Of a stretch of DNA of 64,000 bases, positions 62,547 to 64,000 are shown one piece after another. Positions within the stretch are counted from its first letter, which is position 1; every line of letters starts with the position of its first letter. The position numbers and the translations under genes are program-made. The notes under the pieces are model-generated. The model had not been told where the DNA came from. It saw only the letters and a program-made list of their open reading frames with translations, and made no database searches. The DNA lies in NCBI RefSeq assembly GCF_932294415.1, contig NC_065538.1, forward strand, positions 78,505,834 to 78,569,833. The letters run 5' to 3'. This DNA comes from Quercus robur. Lineage: Eukaryota > Streptophyta > Magnoliopsida > Fagales > Fagaceae.

Positions 62547-63514
62547 AATTGTATGGATTTTACATTTAGGGCTGATCATATTCTCACATCTCCATTTCCA
62601 TTTGCATTTCATAAAATCAATACACCACATGTTGCATTTTACAAGGGTGATGCACGATAGTTGTGCCAATGTAAATTTTGCTATTTCTAACTGCGTTTTG
62701 GAGAGACATAGAATTAAGCAGTGGTATCTTATGGAGTGGCTATATGTTATCGCTAGAGTGGCTATATCTCATCGCTATCTCACAGGATGTGGAATTTACA
62801 TGGTTGAGCTAGAATTTTTTTTCAAAAAGGCCATATGTTACCTTCGTGAACTAAATTGAACTTAACAAAGTTATACTACATGTTCTTTCTTAGTATTAAA
62901 ATAATTTATAATTTATTCTAAAGTTTTTCTTTTTTGACAATCTCTTTTTCTATATACACAGTAACACAGGTAAACAATCACTTAATTAAATTTTCTTAAT
63001 AAGTTAATGCAATTTTTTTCTTAATAAGTGTATATAGTCGATCAAAACTAAACAATTGAAGTAAATTTGTTTCTATCTTAATATACAAACAAATATATAA
63101 CAATAACTGAAATTAAATTATACATGATAATATTATCAAATATAACCATTTAACAATCAATTTAGCAAAAAAGAAAGAAAGAAAAAAAGACATCACATGA
63201 CAAACAAGAATATTTTAAATAACTTAATTTAATTGTTCAAAGCAACTATTATCAAATAAACAATAGCAAGTCACTGTTTTTTTTCTTTTTTTTTTTGATA
63301 GAGCAAGTCACTGTTATTAGAATACAAAAATTACTATTATAATATTTAAATATAAAATAGTAAAACAGTAGCAACACAAATTAAAATGTGCAGGCTGGAA
63401 ACCATTTTTGACCTTTAGATTTTTTTATAACCAAAAAACAAAAAAGGAAAATACTCAAAATAGAGAAAAGAAAAAGAAGAGGTTAGAAATCTCTACACGT
63501 TAGTCACTACAGTG
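62547..63514. other. CRK-C 3' region and AT-rich intergenic DNA
   Basis: The 3' UTR of CRK-C presumably lies in the first few hundred bases. An 85-residue ORF at 62602 has no domain features. The rest is AT-rich without recognisable elements. Confidence 0.4.
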
Positions 63515-64000
63515 ACTTTTTAGTAACTAAGATTCTAGTGGAGAGGATCAAACCGCATCTAAATAAGCTTGTTTCCCCTATCCAAACGGCATTTGTGCAG
63601 GGAAGGAAAGGATTAGATAACATTTTAGTCGCTCAAGAGCTTTTCTATGCTTTGGATAATAAAAAAGACAAGGAGGGGTATATGGCCATTAAAGTTGATT
63701 TGGAGAAAGCGTATGATAGAATGGAGTGGTGTTTTATACACAAAGCTCTACATGCTTTCCACTTTCCTCAAAATCTGATTAAGGTGATAATGAGTTGTGT
63801 CACCTCTACCAAGGTGTCTATTTTGTTTAATGGAGGGAAGTTGGAAGCTTTTAATCCTTCACGAGGGCTTCGACAAGGAGATCCTTTATCGCCGTATTTC
63901 TTTATTTTGTGCATGGAGTACTTAGGCCATTTAATAGAGAAGAAATGTAGGGAAGGAGTGTGGAAGCCGTTGAAAGCCTCGAGAGAAAATATTGGTATCT
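63515..64000 (+). pseudogene. LINE reverse transcriptase fragment, runs off the window
   Basis: Open on the plus strand from about 63515 to the window end: VTKILVERIKPHLNKLVSPIQTAFV, MAIKVDLEKAYDRMEW and [15 protein letters not shown], core motifs of the LINE RT palm. It begins in the middle of the domain, so it is 5'-truncated or its left part is lost. No stop is seen within the visible part. It belongs to a different LINE lineage from 36790-40199, judging by residues around the same motifs. Confidence 0.88.

Overview
This is nuclear DNA of a flowering plant, most likely a woody eudicot. Fagaceae (oak or chestnut) is my guess from the overall look of the repeats, but nothing in the window proves it. 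The genes have introns with plant-type GT/AG sites, the sequence is AT-rich with many poly(A/T) and TA runs, and most of the window is transposable elements and their remains.

The real gene content is a cluster of cysteine-rich receptor-like kinases (CRK, DUF26/Gnk2 family): secreted or membrane proteins with two extracellular C-x8-C-x2-C domains, one transmembrane helix and a cytoplasmic Ser/Thr kinase. There are five loci in two subfamilies. Subfamily 1, all on the plus strand: CRK-A (exon 1 only, 8691-9518), CRK-B (decayed pseudogene, 46548-51012) and CRK-C (complete, seven exons, 56594-62546, 676 aa). Subfamily 2, both on the minus strand: CRK-E (exons 1-5 only, 26973 down to 15643, with a signal-peptide frameshift and a catalytic-loop Asn replaced by Ser) and CRK-D (complete, seven exons in perfect frame, 42412 down to 29627, 679 aa). 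Kinase exons 4, 5 and 6 keep the same lengths (211, 238 and 151 nt) wherever present. CRK-D and CRK-E both have a first intron of more than 9 kb, filled by different transposons.

Region by region. 1-5540: 5' end of a minus-strand Ty3/gypsy-type LTR element, with its LTR, a tRNA-Asp-type primer site, a 23-copy 80-bp tandem array, and a decayed spliced gene-like unit running antisense to the LTR. 5821-7166: non-autonomous hAT element with a perfect 8-bp target duplication. 8331-9518: duplicated promoter block and CRK-A. 12043-15490: minus-strand LINE in place of the last exons of CRK-E. 15643-26973: CRK-E, with a young gag-only LTR retrotransposon (19168-25641, TSD ATAGT) in its first intron. 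27484-28297: two related Tourist-like MITEs. 29627-42412: CRK-D, whose intron 1 carries two copia remnants, a 5'-truncated LINE and a hAT element. 43620-45720: dispersed repeats and a LINE ORF1 fragment. 46548-51012: CRK-B, broken by a foldback element, a probable Helitron and an exon-2 duplication. 51150-55751: repeats, a SINE and a copia fragment. 56594-62546: CRK-C. 63515-64000: start of another truncated LINE.

I found no tRNA or rRNA gene and no CRISPR array. The most distinctive observations are the intact CRK-D reading frame across a 9.7 kb transposon-filled intron, the exon-1-only CRK-A that could give a secreted DUF26 protein, the gag-only LTR element with a repeated 16-bp palindrome, and the copia element with an inverted reverse-transcriptase segment. 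All family assignments come from reading the sequence; no database search was run.
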